Shown piece by piece: positions 22,828 through 35,150 of a DNA stretch of 64,000 nt. Within the stretch, counting starts at the first letter, position 1; each line of letters starts with the position of its first letter. The stretch comes from Croceibacterium mercuriale (GTDB taxonomy: Bacteria; Pseudomonadota; Alphaproteobacteria; Sphingomonadales; Sphingomonadaceae). The stretch is taken from NCBI RefSeq assembly GCF_000802385.1, contig NZ_JTDN01000001.1, forward strand, positions 1,185,501 through 1,249,500. Reading direction: 5' to 3'. A program made the position numbers and the translations under genes. Under the pieces are notes generated by a model that saw only the letters and a program-made list of their open reading frames with translations, was not told the origin of the DNA and searched no databases.

Positions 22828-23018
22828 GCAGCGGCCTTATGGGGCTGCAACCGACCGGCAGCGCCGATCAGCGCCAAGGAAGGGGGGAACCTGGCCAGCC
22901 TATAGGCGCCCAGGGACATGAGGGTTTGGGTTCCGGTGTAATCGGGGGGTTACCTCCGGAACCCAGCAGATTTCGTCACGCGGGCGCCCGGGGTGAAAGC
23001 TCCGGGCGCTTTGCTTTT
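22828..23018 (+). ncRNA. Candidate structured non-coding RNA with terminator
   Basis: The 378-bp space between hisI and comF holds no convincing protein gene but several strong plus-strand hairpins. One is at 22828-22848 (GCAGC/GCTGC) and one at 22890-22914 (CCTGG/CCAGG). A 9-bp stem GGGTTCCGG/CCGGAACCC at 22928-22964 encloses an inner GTAA/TTAC stem and a CCTCC at 22953-22957. A terminator-like GCGCCCGG/CCGGGCGC stem at 22984-23009 is followed by TTTGCTTTT. The CCUCC could pair with Shine-Dalgarno sequences. No known RNA family was recognised and the promoter is unclear. A minus-strand leader of hisI is the alternative. Confidence 0.45.
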
Positions 23019-23677
23019 CAGCTCTCCACGCGTCCCTCCACCTGCGCGAAGGTGGCGACGATCACCTGCCGCACGCCTGCCTGCCGCAGCGCCGCCGCAC
23101 AGGCTTGCGTGGTCGCCCCGCTGGTCAGCACATCATCCACCAGCACGACGTTGCACCCGGCCAGCATTGCCGCGTGCCGTGGCGACGCGACGATGGCTCC
23201 GGCCAGCGCCGCGGCCCGTTGCCGGCGGCCGAGCCCGCCGAGACTCGGTGTCGGGCGGCGGCGGTGCAGTGCATCGACCAGCAGCGGCTGACAGGTGGCG
23301 CGCGCCATCTCCCGCGCCAGCAGCGCCGACTGGTTGTAGCCGCGCCGCCACAGACGCCCGCGATGCAGCGGCACGGGCACGAACAGCCACTCGCCCGGCA
23401 GGTCCGGCAGTCGTGCCACGATCATGCGGGCAAGCATCGGCGCCAGTGCGATGCGCCCGCCATGCTTGAACGCCAGCGCCAGCTTGCGCGAGACCGGACC
23501 ATAGAGCGTGGCGGCGACCACCCCGCCGGCCGAACCGCCTGGTGGCCGTTCCAGCTTATCCCAGCAGGTGACGCACAGGCCATCCTGCGCCGCCAGTGCC
23601 AGGCCGCAGCCGGGGCACCGCGGCGGGAACACCAGGTCGACCAGCGGCGCCACGCTGGCGGCAAGCTGCGCTCTCAC
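23018..23677 (-). CDS. comF: ComF family protein (phosphoribosyltransferase-like)
   Basis: This 219-aa protein combines an N-terminal zinc-ribbon-like CPGCG...CVTC segment with a C-terminal PRTase fold carrying the PRPP loop VVLVDDVLTSGATT. In naturally competent bacteria ComF works with ComFA in DNA uptake; in alphaproteobacteria the role is unproven. It starts with GTG at 23677. In many alphaproteobacteria comF is next to grxC, but here grxC lies 28 kb away, and comF is divergent from the NDUFAF5-like methyltransferase. Confidence 0.87.
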   Translation of the reverse strand: MRAQLAASVAPLVDLVFPPRCPGCGLALAAQDGLCVTCWDKLERPPGGSAGGVVAATLYGPVSRKLALAFKHGGRIALAPMLARMIVARLPDLPGEWLFVPVPLHRGRLWRRGYNQSALLAREMARATCQPLLVDALHRRRPTPSLGGLGRRQRAAALAGAIVASPRHAAMLAGCNVVLVDDVLTSGATTQACAAALRQAGVRQVIVATFAQVEGRVES

Positions 23678-23716
23678 CCTTGCACCCCGCCACGGCAGGC
23701 GTCAGGACCGGCGACC

Positions 23717-24508
23717 ATGAGCAGCACCCCCGCCCCGCCCACCATCTTCGCCCCCGCCCGCCGCCGCGCCGCGCGCACCCGCATGGCTGCGCTGCAGGCA
23801 CGGCCCAATGCCGCGCGCTTCATGCTGGACGACATGATCGAGGATGTGGAGGAACGGGTCGCCTTCCTGCGCCACCCGGTCGCCCGCGCGCTGCTGATCG
23901 GGGATGTGCACGGCACCTTGGCGGCAACACTGACGGCATCGGGCGTAGAGGTGACCCGCGCAGACGCGGTCCCGGCTGCCGGCGCGGTCATGCTGGATGA
24001 GGAACTGCCCTTCCCCGCCACGATCACCGGCCAGGGCTTCGACCTGGTGGCCAGCCTGTCCACGCTCGACACGGTCAACGATCTGCCGGGGGCGCTGATC
24101 CATATCCGCCATGCGCTGAAGCCCGGCGGGCTGGCGCTGGTCAGCTTTGCCGGCGCGGGCAGCCTGCCGGCCCTGCGAGCGGCCATGCTGGAGGCTGATG
24201 CCGAGCGCCCGGCTGCACGGATGCACCCGGCGGTCGACGTGCGCAGCGGGGCGCAATTGCTGCAACGCGCCGGCTTTGCCGATCCGGTGGCCGACAGCCG
24301 CAGCATCAGCGTCGCCTACCGTTCACTGGACCGGCTGGTGGCCGATCTGCGCGAACAGGCGCTGGGCAATGTGCTGGCAACGCCCGGCGCACCGCTGGGC
24401 AAGGCGGCGCTGGCACGCGCCCGCGCGGCGTTCCTGGCGCAAGGCACGGACGGCCGCGTGGTCGAGCGGTTCGAGATCGTCACGCTCAGCGGCCGGCGCG
24501 GCGCCTGA
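23717..24508 (+). CDS. Class I SAM methyltransferase-fold protein, NDUFAF5/BioC-like
   Basis: This 263-aa protein resembles the mitochondrial complex I assembly factor NDUFAF5 and BioC. The N-terminus IFAPARRRAARTRMAA, the FDLVASLSTLDTVNDLPGAL core and the late RAGFADPV all fit. The SAM-binding motif I, normally D/E-x-G-x-G-x-G, reads LLIGDVHGT: the acidic residue and the middle glycine are replaced. It may bind SAM weakly or have lost catalysis. It is divergent from comF by 40 bp and ends 4 bp from the convergent ppdK. Confidence 0.78.
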   Translation: MSSTPAPPTIFAPARRRAARTRMAALQARPNAARFMLDDMIEDVEERVAFLRHPVARALLIGDVHGTLAATLTASGVEVTRADAVPAAGAVMLDEELPFPATITGQGFDLVASLSTLDTVNDLPGALIHIRHALKPGGLALVSFAGAGSLPALRAAMLEADAERPAARMHPAVDVRSGAQLLQRAGFADPVADSRSISVAYRSLDRLVADLREQALGNVLATPGAPLGKAALARARAAFLAQGTDGRVVERFEIVTLSGRRGA

Positions 24509-24511
24509 CGC

Positions 24512-27205
<2,694 letters not shown>

Positions 27206-27215
27206 ACCTTGTTCC

Positions 27216-29315
27216 TCAGCCTTCGATCTTGCCGAAATCTGCAACATTGTGCACTGCAGCACGAAACCGCGCAAGCAGTTCGAGCCGGGCAGAACGCTTG
27301 TTCCGATCTGGGTCATTCACGGTCACTTCGTCGAAGAAGCGGTCGATCGGAGCGCGCAACGTCGCCAGCGCGGCCATGGCGCCGGCGAAATCCTCCGCCG
27401 CAACGGCCTGCTCCGCCTGCGGCTCGGCCGCGTCCAGCGCGGCCGTCAGTGCCGCTTCGGCAGGTTCGGGCACATGCCCTTCACGCTGGTCGTGGATCTG
27501 CGCCATCTTGGCATCGACCACGGCCTTCAGGTCGGGATCGTCCACCACTGCGAGCGGATCTTCCTCGCCCGTCTGCGCGATCTCGCTCTCGCGCCCGTGC
27601 CAGCCTTCCTTCTTCAGGATGTTGGCCGCCCGCTTGTATCCGGCCAGCAGGTTGGCGCCGTCCTCGGTGCCGACAAAGGCCTGCAATGCTTCCACTCGGT
27701 TCAACAATCGCACGATGTCGTCCTCCCCACCCAGAGCAAACACCGCATCGATGAGATCGTGCCGCACGCCAGCCTCGCGCTGCTGGACCTTCAGGCGATC
27801 GGCGAAGAAGGCGAGCAGGTCGCCGTCCCCGATGCCCATGCGCAAGCCGTTGCCCTGCACGATGCGGATGACGCCCAGGGCCGCGCGACGCAGCGCGAAC
27901 GGATCCTTGGAGCCGGTCGGCTTCTCATCAATAGCGAAGAAGCTGCGAAGCGTGTCCAGCTTGTCTGCCAGCGCGACAGCGACTGTCAGGGGCGCGGTCG
28001 GCACGTCGTCCGCCTGGCCCACCGGCTTGTAATGGTCCCGAATGGCCGCCGCGACCTCCGCCGGCAATCCTTCGGCAGCGGCGTAGTAGCCGCCCATCAG
28101 GCCCTGCAGTTCGGGAAACTCGCCGACCATCTCGGTCACAAGATCGGCCTTGGCCAGCCGCGCTGCCTGTTCGACCAAGTCGGGATCGGCACCGGGCACA
28201 ACGCCTTCCTCGGCCAGCCATCGTGCCAGCTTTGCCACCCGCTCCACCTTGTCGGCAAGCGTGCCCAGCTTTTCGTGGAAGGTGATGCGCGCCAGTTTCT
28301 CGGCCTGGCTCGCCAGCGGCATCTTGCGATCCTGGTTCCAGAAGAACCGCGCGTCCGACAGGCGGGCGGCCAGCACCTTGCGATTGCCGTCAACAATGGC
28401 GGCGCCGCCATCCTTCGCCTCGATGTTGGCGGTGCACACGAAGGCGTCCGCCAGCTTGCCGGCGGCGTCCTGGCACACGAAGTACTTCTGGTTCACCCGC
28501 GCGGTCAGCTGGATCACCTCCGGCGGCACCTCCAGGAAGGCGGGATCGAACCGGCCGAGCAGCGGCACCGGCCATTCCGTCAGGCCGGCATTTTCCACTA
28601 CCAGCCCTTCATCCGCCACCAGCACCAGACCGGCGTCGGCCGCGACCTGCGCGGCACCGTCGCGCACCAAGGCCTCGCGCTCGGCGTGATCGACCAGCAC
28701 GTGGCAGGCGCGCAGCTTGGCGGCGTAGTCATGCGCGCCGCCGATGGTGATGGCGCCCGGGTGATGGAAGCGGTGGCCTACGGTGGCGTAGCCGCTCGGC
28801 ACGCCGGCGACGTCGCATTCGACCAGATCCTCGCCCAGGATGGCGACGATGCCGGAGAGCGGGCGCACCCAGCGCGGGCTTTCCGTGCTGACCGAGGCGT
28901 TGCCCCAGCGCATCGACTTGGGCCAACTGAAGGCGCGGACGATCGCGGGCACGGCTTCCGCCAGCACCTCACGCACAGCGCGGCCGGGCTTCTCCACCAC
29001 CGCGAACAGCACACCGTCGCGATCCTCCAGCTGCTCGCGCGACAGGCCGGTCTTGCGCAGGAAGCCTTCCAGCGCCTGTGGCGGAGCGGAGGTGCGCGGC
29101 CCCTTCGTCTCCTCGCGGACGGCCTCCGTCGCATCCGGCAGGTCGCGGGCGATCAGCGCCAGGCGGCGCGGGGTGGACCAGACGGTCACCTCACCCGCGA
29201 TGACGCCGGCCGCCTGCATCTGGGCACGGAACAGCTTCTCCAGCTCGGCACGGGCACCGGCCTGCATGCGTGCGGGGATTTCCTCGCTGCGCAGTTCCAG
29301 CAGGAAGTCGCTCAC
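27216..29315 (-). CDS. glyS: Glycyl-tRNA synthetase beta subunit
   Basis: GlyS (699 aa) is the tRNA-binding beta chain of the bacterial alpha2beta2 glycyl-tRNA synthetase. The N-terminus reads [16 protein letters not shown] and the HD-like middle region contains [17 protein letters not shown]. The C-terminal anticodon-binding domain ends at [16 protein letters not shown]. The start is GTG at 29315, overlapping the glyQ stop as GTGA, so the two chains are translationally coupled. Confidence 0.96.
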   Translation of the reverse strand: MSDFLLELRSEEIPARMQAGARAELEKLFRAQMQAAGVIAGEVTVWSTPRRLALIARDLPDATEAVREETKGPRTSAPPQALEGFLRKTGLSREQLEDRDGVLFAVVEKPGRAVREVLAEAVPAIVRAFSWPKSMRWGNASVSTESPRWVRPLSGIVAILGEDLVECDVAGVPSGYATVGHRFHHPGAITIGGAHDYAAKLRACHVLVDHAEREALVRDGAAQVAADAGLVLVADEGLVVENAGLTEWPVPLLGRFDPAFLEVPPEVIQLTARVNQKYFVCQDAAGKLADAFVCTANIEAKDGGAAIVDGNRKVLAARLSDARFFWNQDRKMPLASQAEKLARITFHEKLGTLADKVERVAKLARWLAEEGVVPGADPDLVEQAARLAKADLVTEMVGEFPELQGLMGGYYAAAEGLPAEVAAAIRDHYKPVGQADDVPTAPLTVAVALADKLDTLRSFFAIDEKPTGSKDPFALRRAALGVIRIVQGNGLRMGIGDGDLLAFFADRLKVQQREAGVRHDLIDAVFALGGEDDIVRLLNRVEALQAFVGTEDGANLLAGYKRAANILKKEGWHGRESEIAQTGEEDPLAVVDDPDLKAVVDAKMAQIHDQREGHVPEPAEAALTAALDAAEPQAEQAVAAEDFAGAMAALATLRAPIDRFFDEVTVNDPDRNKRSARLELLARFRAAVHNVADFGKIEG

Positions 29316-30211
29316 GCCGTCCACCCCTCGTACTCGGCGGCCCAGCGGACCTCCTCCTTGGCCATGTGCGCCTCGCACGAGCCACGGGCCAAGTCGCGCA
29401 CCCGAGCCATGTAGCTGGCGCGTTCCTGCACGCTGATCACACCGCGCGCCTGCAGCAGGTTGAAGATGTGGCTCGCCTCCACCGCCTGCTCGTAGGCGGC
29501 GATGGGCACGCCGGCATCCAGCGCGTTGCGGCACTCCGCCTCTGCCTTGCCGAACAGGTCGAATAGGGCATCGGTGTCGGCGACCTCGAAGTTCCACTTC
29601 GACATCTGGCGCTCGTTCTCCAGGAACACGTCGCCGTAACTTACACCGCGATCATTGAACTGGAGGTCATAGACGTTGTCCACGCCCTGGATGTACATGG
29701 CCAGCCGCTCCAGACCGTAGGTCAGCTCGCCCGCGACCGGCTTGCAGTCGAAGCCGCCCATCTGCTGGAAATAGGTGAACTGCGTCACCTCCATCCCGTC
29801 GCACCAGACCTCCCAGCCCAGGCCCCAGGCGCCTAGCGTAGGGCTTTCCCAGTCATCCTCCACGAAGCGGATGTCGTGCTTCAGCGGATCGATGCCGATC
29901 ACCTCCAGCGACCGCAGATACAGCTCCTGCAGGTCGGGCGGGGACGGCTTCAGGATCACCTGGTACTGGTAATAATGCTGCAGCCGGTTCGGGTTCTCGC
30001 CATAGCGGCCGTCCGTCGGGCGGCGGCAGGGCTGCACGAAGGCGGCGTTCCACGGTTCCGGCCCCAGCGCGCGCAGCGTGGTGGCGGTGTGGAACGTGCC
30101 GGCGCCCATCCGCATGTCGTAAGGCTGCAGAATGACGCATCCCTGCGCCGCCCAGTAATCGTGCAGCGCCAGGATCATGTCCTGGAAGCTTGCTTGCGGG
30201 TTCCTGTTCAT
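29312..30211 (-). CDS. glyQ: Glycyl-tRNA synthetase alpha subunit
   Basis: GlyQ (299 aa) is the class II catalytic chain that activates glycine. Typical blocks are [20 protein letters not shown] near the start, motif 2 around [19 protein letters not shown], and [15 protein letters not shown] near the class II motif 3. The ATG at 30211 fits the family start [12 protein letters not shown]. An upstream in-frame GTG at 30250 would add 13 residues. It is the first gene of the glyQ-glyS(-ppdK) unit. Confidence 0.97.
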   Translation of the reverse strand: MNRNPQASFQDMILALHDYWAAQGCVILQPYDMRMGAGTFHTATTLRALGPEPWNAAFVQPCRRPTDGRYGENPNRLQHYYQYQVILKPSPPDLQELYLRSLEVIGIDPLKHDIRFVEDDWESPTLGAWGLGWEVWCDGMEVTQFTYFQQMGGFDCKPVAGELTYGLERLAMYIQGVDNVYDLQFNDRGVSYGDVFLENERQMSKWNFEVADTDALFDLFGKAEAECRNALDAGVPIAAYEQAVEASHIFNLLQARGVISVQERASYMARVRDLARGSCEAHMAKEEVRWAAEYEGWTA

Positions 30212-30342
30212 GGCCGGGCAATGGCCCATGGGTTCGGCAGCGTCAATCACGCCACATTGCTACGGCGCATCTTGCTTTCTATTGCAGCAATCATGTTGGT
30301 GCAGCCGGCATTAAGCTGGGTGGGCGTTACGCGTCGCAAGAC

Positions 30343-31290
30343 ATGACAGGGGCACGGGGTATGGCGGCAGGGTTCGGGCGCTGGCAGAAGGTGCGGCACG
30401 TTGTTGCCGGCAGCATGGCCGCGCTGTCGCTGGTGCTGTCCGGCTGTGTCGTCGGGCCTGCATCCCTGGCGGAACGGCCGCCGATCGGCGCGGTGCCGGG
30501 GCCGGCGCTGTGGCAGGTGGTGGACGAGGATACGACCATCTACCTGTTCGGCACGGTGCATGCGCTGCCGCAGGGGACGCAATGGCTGGATCCGCGAATC
30601 CAGCGCGCGTTCGATACGTCCGACGAGCTGGTGACGGAGGTCGACCTCGCCACCATCCGGAACTCGGGCGCGTCATTGGCGGGCGCCGGCATGCTGCCGG
30701 AGGGGCAGTCCCTGCGCGACCTGATGCAGCCGGACAATCGCGAGGCGTTCGAGGCCGCGCTGGTCACGCTGGGCCTGCCGGTCGAAGCGTTCGACCGCAT
30801 GGAACCTTGGTTGGCCGCCATGTCGCTCAGCCTGCTGCCGGTGGTCCGGGCCGGCTACCAGGCCGATGCCGGGGTCGAGAGCGCTCTGGCCGGAAAGGCG
30901 GAGGGCAAGCGGCGGTCCGGGCTGGAGCGGATCGAGGACCAGATCGCCCTGTTCGACACACTGCCGATGGCCGCACAGCTCGCCTATCTGGACCAGGCGG
31001 TGAACCAGGTTCCCAGTGCCTCCACCTCGCTGGATGCCATGGTCGCCGAATGGCTGGCCGGCGATGCGGAAGATCTGGCCGCACTGATCAACGCGGAAAT
31101 GACCGACAGCGACCTGCATGCCCGGTTGCTGACCCGCCGCAACGCTAACTGGTCGACCTGGATCGCCGACCGGCTGGCGCAACCGGGCACGGTGTTCGTG
31201 GCGGTGGGTGCAGGCCACCTGGCTGGTCGCGGCAGCGTGCAGGAGCAGCTGCGGAAGCGCGGGCTGCGGGTCACGCGCGTCTGGCAGTGA
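30343..31290 (+). CDS. TraB/GumN family lipoprotein (first of two tandem copies)
   Basis: This 315-aa protein has an N-terminal lipoprotein signal ending in the lipobox LVLSGC. It is followed by a TraB/GumN domain: ALWQVVDEDTTIYLFGTVHALP near the start and FVAVGAGHLAG near the end, with the conserved GTxH and GxxH pattern. These proteins resemble the TIKI protease fold, but the bacterial role is undefined. An internal ATG at 30361 is an alternative start. The stop overlaps the next gene by 4 bp. Confidence 0.82.
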   Translation: MTGARGMAAGFGRWQKVRHVVAGSMAALSLVLSGCVVGPASLAERPPIGAVPGPALWQVVDEDTTIYLFGTVHALPQGTQWLDPRIQRAFDTSDELVTEVDLATIRNSGASLAGAGMLPEGQSLRDLMQPDNREAFEAALVTLGLPVEAFDRMEPWLAAMSLSLLPVVRAGYQADAGVESALAGKAEGKRRSGLERIEDQIALFDTLPMAAQLAYLDQAVNQVPSASTSLDAMVAEWLAGDAEDLAALINAEMTDSDLHARLLTRRNANWSTWIADRLAQPGTVFVAVGAGHLAGRGSVQEQLRKRGLRVTRVWQ

Positions 31291-32135
31291 CGCGGCTGCT
31301 TGCTGCCCTGCTGCTGGCGCTGCTGGCAGCGTGCGGGCAGAGTGACTGGCCGGAACCGGCGCCGGCCCTGTGGCAGGTGACGGGTCCGGCCGGGCGGACC
31401 GGCTGGCTGTTCGGCACCATTCACGCCCTGCCTGATGGCGCCGAGTGGCGGACGCCGGCGCTCGACGCCGCATTGGCGAAGGCGGGGCCGCTGGTGGTGG
31501 AGGTCGGCGATCTGGCCGATCCGGCAGTCGTCCGTTCGGTGTTTGCGCGCCGCGCCTATACGCCGGGCCTGCCGCCCTTGCTGGCCCGGGTGCCGCCGGA
31601 CGATCGCCCTGCCCTTTCCGCGGCGCTCAACGAGGCCGGGCTGAAAGGCGGCGACCTGACATCGCTGGAGGATTGGGCCGCCGCGCTGACGCTGGCCAAT
31701 GCGCTGCGAGCGGGGGACGTGACCAATGGCGTGGACCGCGCACTGATCGAGGAGGCCCGCCGTGTGATTGCGCTGGAAAGCGTGGACGAGCAGCTCGCCT
31801 TGTTCGATACCCTGCCAGCGCCAGCGCAGACCGCCTTGCTGCGCGACGCCGTGCGGGAGGCCGGCACGCCTGACGATGGCAAGCGCACGGTCGCCTGGCT
31901 GAAAGGTGACGTCGCCACGCTGGAGCGGGATGCGGCAACCGGCCTGCTGGCCGATCCGCTGTTGCGGGAGCGATTGCAGACCGGCCGCAATCGTGCCTGG
32001 CTTGGAACCATCACGCTGCTGCTGGACGAAGGCGCCCGCCCGTTCGTGGCGGTGGGCGCGGCGCACATGCTGGGGGCGGAGGGCCTGCCGGCGCTGCTGC
32101 AGGCGCGCGGCTACACAGTGACACGCATCCAGTAG
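31287..32135 (+). CDS. TraB/GumN family lipoprotein (second tandem copy)
   Basis: This 282-aa paralogue begins at a GTG that overlaps the previous stop (GTGA). It also has a lipobox (LALLAAC) and the paired motifs LFGTIHALP and FVAVGAAHMLG. Shared blocks such as DEQLALFDTLP (DQIALFDTLP in the first copy) show that the two arose by duplication, but overall they have diverged considerably. Both are probably anchored in the envelope, and both may be Zn-dependent proteases or chaperone-like, which is an inference from the fold only. Confidence 0.82.
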   Translation: MTRLLAALLLALLAACGQSDWPEPAPALWQVTGPAGRTGWLFGTIHALPDGAEWRTPALDAALAKAGPLVVEVGDLADPAVVRSVFARRAYTPGLPPLLARVPPDDRPALSAALNEAGLKGGDLTSLEDWAAALTLANALRAGDVTNGVDRALIEEARRVIALESVDEQLALFDTLPAPAQTALLRDAVREAGTPDDGKRTVAWLKGDVATLERDAATGLLADPLLRERLQTGRNRAWLGTITLLLDEGARPFVAVGAAHMLGAEGLPALLQARGYTVTRIQ

Positions 32136-32239
32136 CTTGCCTTTTCGGCTGTCTCTGCTAGGGCGCCGCGCTTCCCGTCATGGTCATCCCTGGAGGCGTG
32201 GCGGAGAAGCACCAAACGTATAATCGAAAGGCATGTACC

Positions 32240-32854
32240 ATGAGCGACGCTCTGAACCTGCCGGCCGAGCTGCGCGAACGGGCTGGCAAGGGAGCCTCCC
32301 GTGAACTGCGCCGCAATGGCCGGGTCCCCGCCGTAATCTACGGTGGCAATGAAGAACCGACCACGATCCACGTGGAAGAGAAGCTGCTGTACCGGCAGCT
32401 GATGACCGGTCACTTCATGAACTCGATCATCATGGTCGAGGTTGACGGCAAGTCGCTGCGCACCCTGCCCAAGGATGTTGCGCTGCACCCCGTCAGCGGG
32501 CGTCCCCTGCATGTCGATTTCCTGCGCCTGGCGCGTGATGCGACCATCACGGTGTCCGTGCCGGTCGTCTTCGCGAACGAGGAAGAAAGCCCCGGCCTGA
32601 AGCGCGGCGGCGTGCTGAACATCGTCCGTCACGAGCTGGAACTGGTCTGCGATGCGGACAAGATCCCCAGCGAGATCGTGATCGACGTGACCGGTGTGGA
32701 AGTGGGCGATTCCATCCACATCAGCGCCGTGAGCCTGCCGGAAGGTTCGGTCAGCGCCATCACCGATCGCGACTTCACCATCGCCACCGTGGTTGCCCCG
32801 TCCGCGCTGCGGTCGGATACCGACGCTGCCGAAGCGGAAGCGACCGAGGGCTGA
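32240..32854 (+). CDS. rplY: Large ribosomal subunit protein bL25 (CTC form)
   Basis: This 204-aa protein is the long CTC-type bL25 that binds 5S rRNA. The N-terminal L25 domain has [20 protein letters not shown], and a second beta domain follows from about residue 95. The C-terminal tail is acidic (EAEATEG). The start at 32240 gives the family's N-terminus. It is followed by a strong terminator and then pth, the usual rplY-pth order. Confidence 0.95.
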   Translation: MSDALNLPAELRERAGKGASRELRRNGRVPAVIYGGNEEPTTIHVEEKLLYRQLMTGHFMNSIIMVEVDGKSLRTLPKDVALHPVSGRPLHVDFLRLARDATITVSVPVVFANEEESPGLKRGGVLNIVRHELELVCDADKIPSEIVIDVTGVEVGDSIHISAVSLPEGSVSAITDRDFTIATVVAPSALRSDTDAAEAEATEG

Positions 32855-32876
32855 TCGCCTGACGGTTGATCGATCG

Positions 32877-32912
32877 AAGGGGCCGGTGCTGCTTGGCAGT
32901 GCCGGCCCTTTT
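32877..32912 (+). terminator. Rho-independent terminator after rplY
   Basis: A long stem pairs AAGGGGCCGG on the left with CCGGCCCTTT on the right. It continues inward through GCTGC/GCAG around a small loop and ends in TTTT. It would limit read-through from rplY into pth. Confidence 0.75.
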
Positions 32913-32927
32913 GCTTAGGGGCCCCGG

Positions 32928-33497
32928 ATGCAACTCTGGACAGGTCTCGGCAATCCCGGCCCGCAATATGCGCTGCACCGGCACAATGTCGGCTTCATGG
33001 CGCTGGACGTCATCGCCGACATGCACGGCTTCGCCCCTGTGCAGAAGAAGTTCCAGGGCTGGCTGCAGGAAGGGCGCATCGGCGGCGAGCGTGTGCTGCT
33101 GCTGAAGCCCGCCACCTTCATGAACGAGAGCGGCCGTTCCGTGGCGGAGGCGATGCGCTTCTACAAGCTGGAGCCGTCCGCGCTCACCGTTTTCCATGAC
33201 GAGCTCGACCTGGCCGCCATGAAGGTCAAGGTGAAGCAAGGGGGCGGCACCGCCGGGCACAACGGCCTGCGGAGCATCGACCGCCACCTCGGCCCGGATT
33301 TCCGCCGCGTGCGGCTGGGCATCGGCCATCCCGGGCACAAGGACCGGGTGACCGGCCATGTGCTGGGCAATTACGCGAAGTCGGAGATGGACGAACTGTC
33401 CGACATGCTGGGTGCCGTGTCCGCCGAGGCGCCATGGCTGGCCGGCGGCGACGACGTCCGGTTCATGAACGACGTGGCGTTGCGGCAGCAGGAATGA
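32928..33497 (+). CDS. pth: Peptidyl-tRNA hydrolase
   Basis: Pth (189 aa) recycles peptidyl-tRNAs released prematurely from ribosomes. The N-terminus WTGLGNPGPQYALHRHNVGF carries the catalytic His20. The conserved FMNESG and VFHDELDL blocks supply the Asn and Asp of the active site. The GGGTAGHNGLRSI glycine-rich loop is intact. It overlaps the GNAT gene by 4 bp. Confidence 0.97.
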   Translation: MQLWTGLGNPGPQYALHRHNVGFMALDVIADMHGFAPVQKKFQGWLQEGRIGGERVLLLKPATFMNESGRSVAEAMRFYKLEPSALTVFHDELDLAAMKVKVKQGGGTAGHNGLRSIDRHLGPDFRRVRLGIGHPGHKDRVTGHVLGNYAKSEMDELSDMLGAVSAEAPWLAGGDDVRFMNDVALRQQE

Positions 33498-33895
33498 TCC
33501 GCCCTGCCCTGCCGGCGGACGCGGCAACGGTGATCGCCCTGTGGCACGCCTGCGAGCTTACGCGCCCGTGGAACGACCCGGCGGCCGATTTCGCCCGCGC
33601 CATCGCCGGCCCGACCTCGACCGTGCTGCTGCTGGAGCATGGAGGTGCGGCGGTCGGAACGGTGATGGCCGGCTATGATGGGCATCGAGGCTGGCTGTAC
33701 TACATTGGCGTGCTGCCGGCGTACCAGCGCCGAGGCCATGCCAGGGCGTTGGTGGACGCTGCGTGCCAGGCGCTGGCAGCGCAGGGCTGCCCGAAGGTCG
33801 AGTTGATGGTGCGCCACGGCAATCCGGCGGCGGCATTGTACGCACGGCTCGGCTGGGAACGGCAGCCGGTCGAAACTTGGGCGCTGACACTGTAG
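33494..33895 (+). CDS. GNAT family N-acetyltransferase (YpeA-like)
   Basis: This 133-aa protein has the acetyl-CoA binding motif A as YIGVLPAYQRRGHARALVDAA and an N-terminal MIRPALPADAATVIALW typical of YpeA/RimI-type GNATs. The substrate is unknown. It begins within the pth stop (ATGA), so it is translationally coupled to pth. Confidence 0.85.
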   Translation: MIRPALPADAATVIALWHACELTRPWNDPAADFARAIAGPTSTVLLLEHGGAAVGTVMAGYDGHRGWLYYIGVLPAYQRRGHARALVDAACQALAAQGCPKVELMVRHGNPAAALYARLGWERQPVETWALTL

Positions 33896-33965
33896 GCAAC
33901 CGACTGGCCTTTCCGCCGCGTCCGCTCTAGTGGGCGACCCCTGCACGCATTCAGAAGGTATCAAG

Positions 33966-35066
33966 ATGGGATTTCGTTGTGGGATCGTCGGCCTGCCCAA
34001 CGTCGGCAAGTCCACCCTGTTCAATGCGTTGACGGAAACGCAGGCGGCGCAGGCGGCCAACTATCCGTTCTGCACAATCGAGCCGAATGTCGGCCAGGTC
34101 GCGGTGCCTGACGCGCGGCTGGACCAGATCGCCGCCATTGCGAAGAGCGCCAAGATAATCCCCACCCAGCTGGCCTTCGTGGACATCGCCGGGCTGGTGA
34201 AAGGCGCCAGCAAGGGCGAAGGCCTGGGCAACCAGTTCCTGGGCAATATCCGCGAGGTGGACGCCATCGTCCACGTGCTGCGCTGTTTCGAGGATGACGA
34301 CATCCAGCATGTCGCCAACAAGGTCGACCCGATCGCCGATGCCGAGGTGGTCGAGACCGAGCTGATGCTGTCCGATCTCGACAGCCTGGAGAAGCGCGTG
34401 CCCGCGGCGGCCAAGCGTGGACTGGCCGGCGACAAGGAAGCCAAGGCCACCGCCAGCGTGCTGGGCCAGGCACTGGAGCTGCTGCGCGCAGGAAAGCCCG
34501 CCCGCCTGACCGAGCCGAAGGACGAGGAGGAGGAGCGGCTGTTCGCCCAGGCGCAGCTGCTGACCGCGAAGCCGGTGCTGTATGTCTGCAACGTGGCGGA
34601 GGGTGATGCGGCCGCCGGCAATGCGTTGTCGGAGGCGGTGTTCGCCAAGGCCGCGGCCGAAGGCGCCAAGGCGGTGGTCGTGTCCGCCGCGATCGAATCC
34701 GAGCTGGTCGGCATGGACCCGGCGGACCGGACCGAGTTCCTGGCCGAGCTGGGGCTGGAGGAGACCGGCCTCGCCCGCGTGATCCGCGCCGGTTACGAGC
34801 TGCTGGGGCTGCGCACCTTCTTCACCGCGGGCCCGAAGGAATCGCGCGCCTGGACCTTCCCCGCCGGTGCCAAGGCGCCGCAGGCGGCGGGCGAGATCCA
34901 TTCGGATTTCGAGAAGGGCTTCATCCGGGCCGAGACGATCGCCTTCGACGACTATGTCGCGCTGAATGGCGAGGCGGGCGCCCGTGACGCCGGCAAGCTG
35001 CGGCAGGAAGGCAAGGAGTATGTCGTGCAGGATGGCGACGTGCTGCTGTTCAAGTTCAACGTCTGA
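33966..35066 (+). CDS. ychF: Redox-regulated ATPase YchF (OBG family)
   Basis: YchF (366 aa) is a ribosome-associated OBG-family P-loop ATPase. The P-loop is GLPNVGKST at residues 8-16, the switch region FVDIAGLVKGASKGEGLGN follows, and NKVDPIAD takes the place of the base-specificity motif. The C-terminal TGS domain ends the protein (QDGDVLLFKFNV). It is followed by a bidirectional terminator shared with the convergent gene. Confidence 0.96.
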   Translation: MGFRCGIVGLPNVGKSTLFNALTETQAAQAANYPFCTIEPNVGQVAVPDARLDQIAAIAKSAKIIPTQLAFVDIAGLVKGASKGEGLGNQFLGNIREVDAIVHVLRCFEDDDIQHVANKVDPIADAEVVETELMLSDLDSLEKRVPAAAKRGLAGDKEAKATASVLGQALELLRAGKPARLTEPKDEEEERLFAQAQLLTAKPVLYVCNVAEGDAAAGNALSEAVFAKAAAEGAKAVVVSAAIESELVGMDPADRTEFLAELGLEETGLARVIRAGYELLGLRTFFTAGPKESRAWTFPAGAKAPQAAGEIHSDFEKGFIRAETIAFDDYVALNGEAGARDAGKLRQEGKEYVVQDGDVLLFKFNV

Positions 35067-35096
35067 CAGGTCCGACCCGCCCCTGACGCGCACATG

Positions 35097-35130
35097 AAAA
35101 CGGCGCGGGGATCGCTCCCCGCGCCGTTCC
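35097..35130. terminator. Bidirectional terminator between ychF and the convergent TPR gene
   Basis: A perfect 10-bp stem CGGCGCGGGG/CCCCGCGCCG with the loop ATCGCT is flanked by AAAA on the left and TT on the right. It can therefore stop transcription from either side. Confidence 0.8.
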
Positions 35131-35150
35131 TGTATCGAAGGCGAGGCCGA

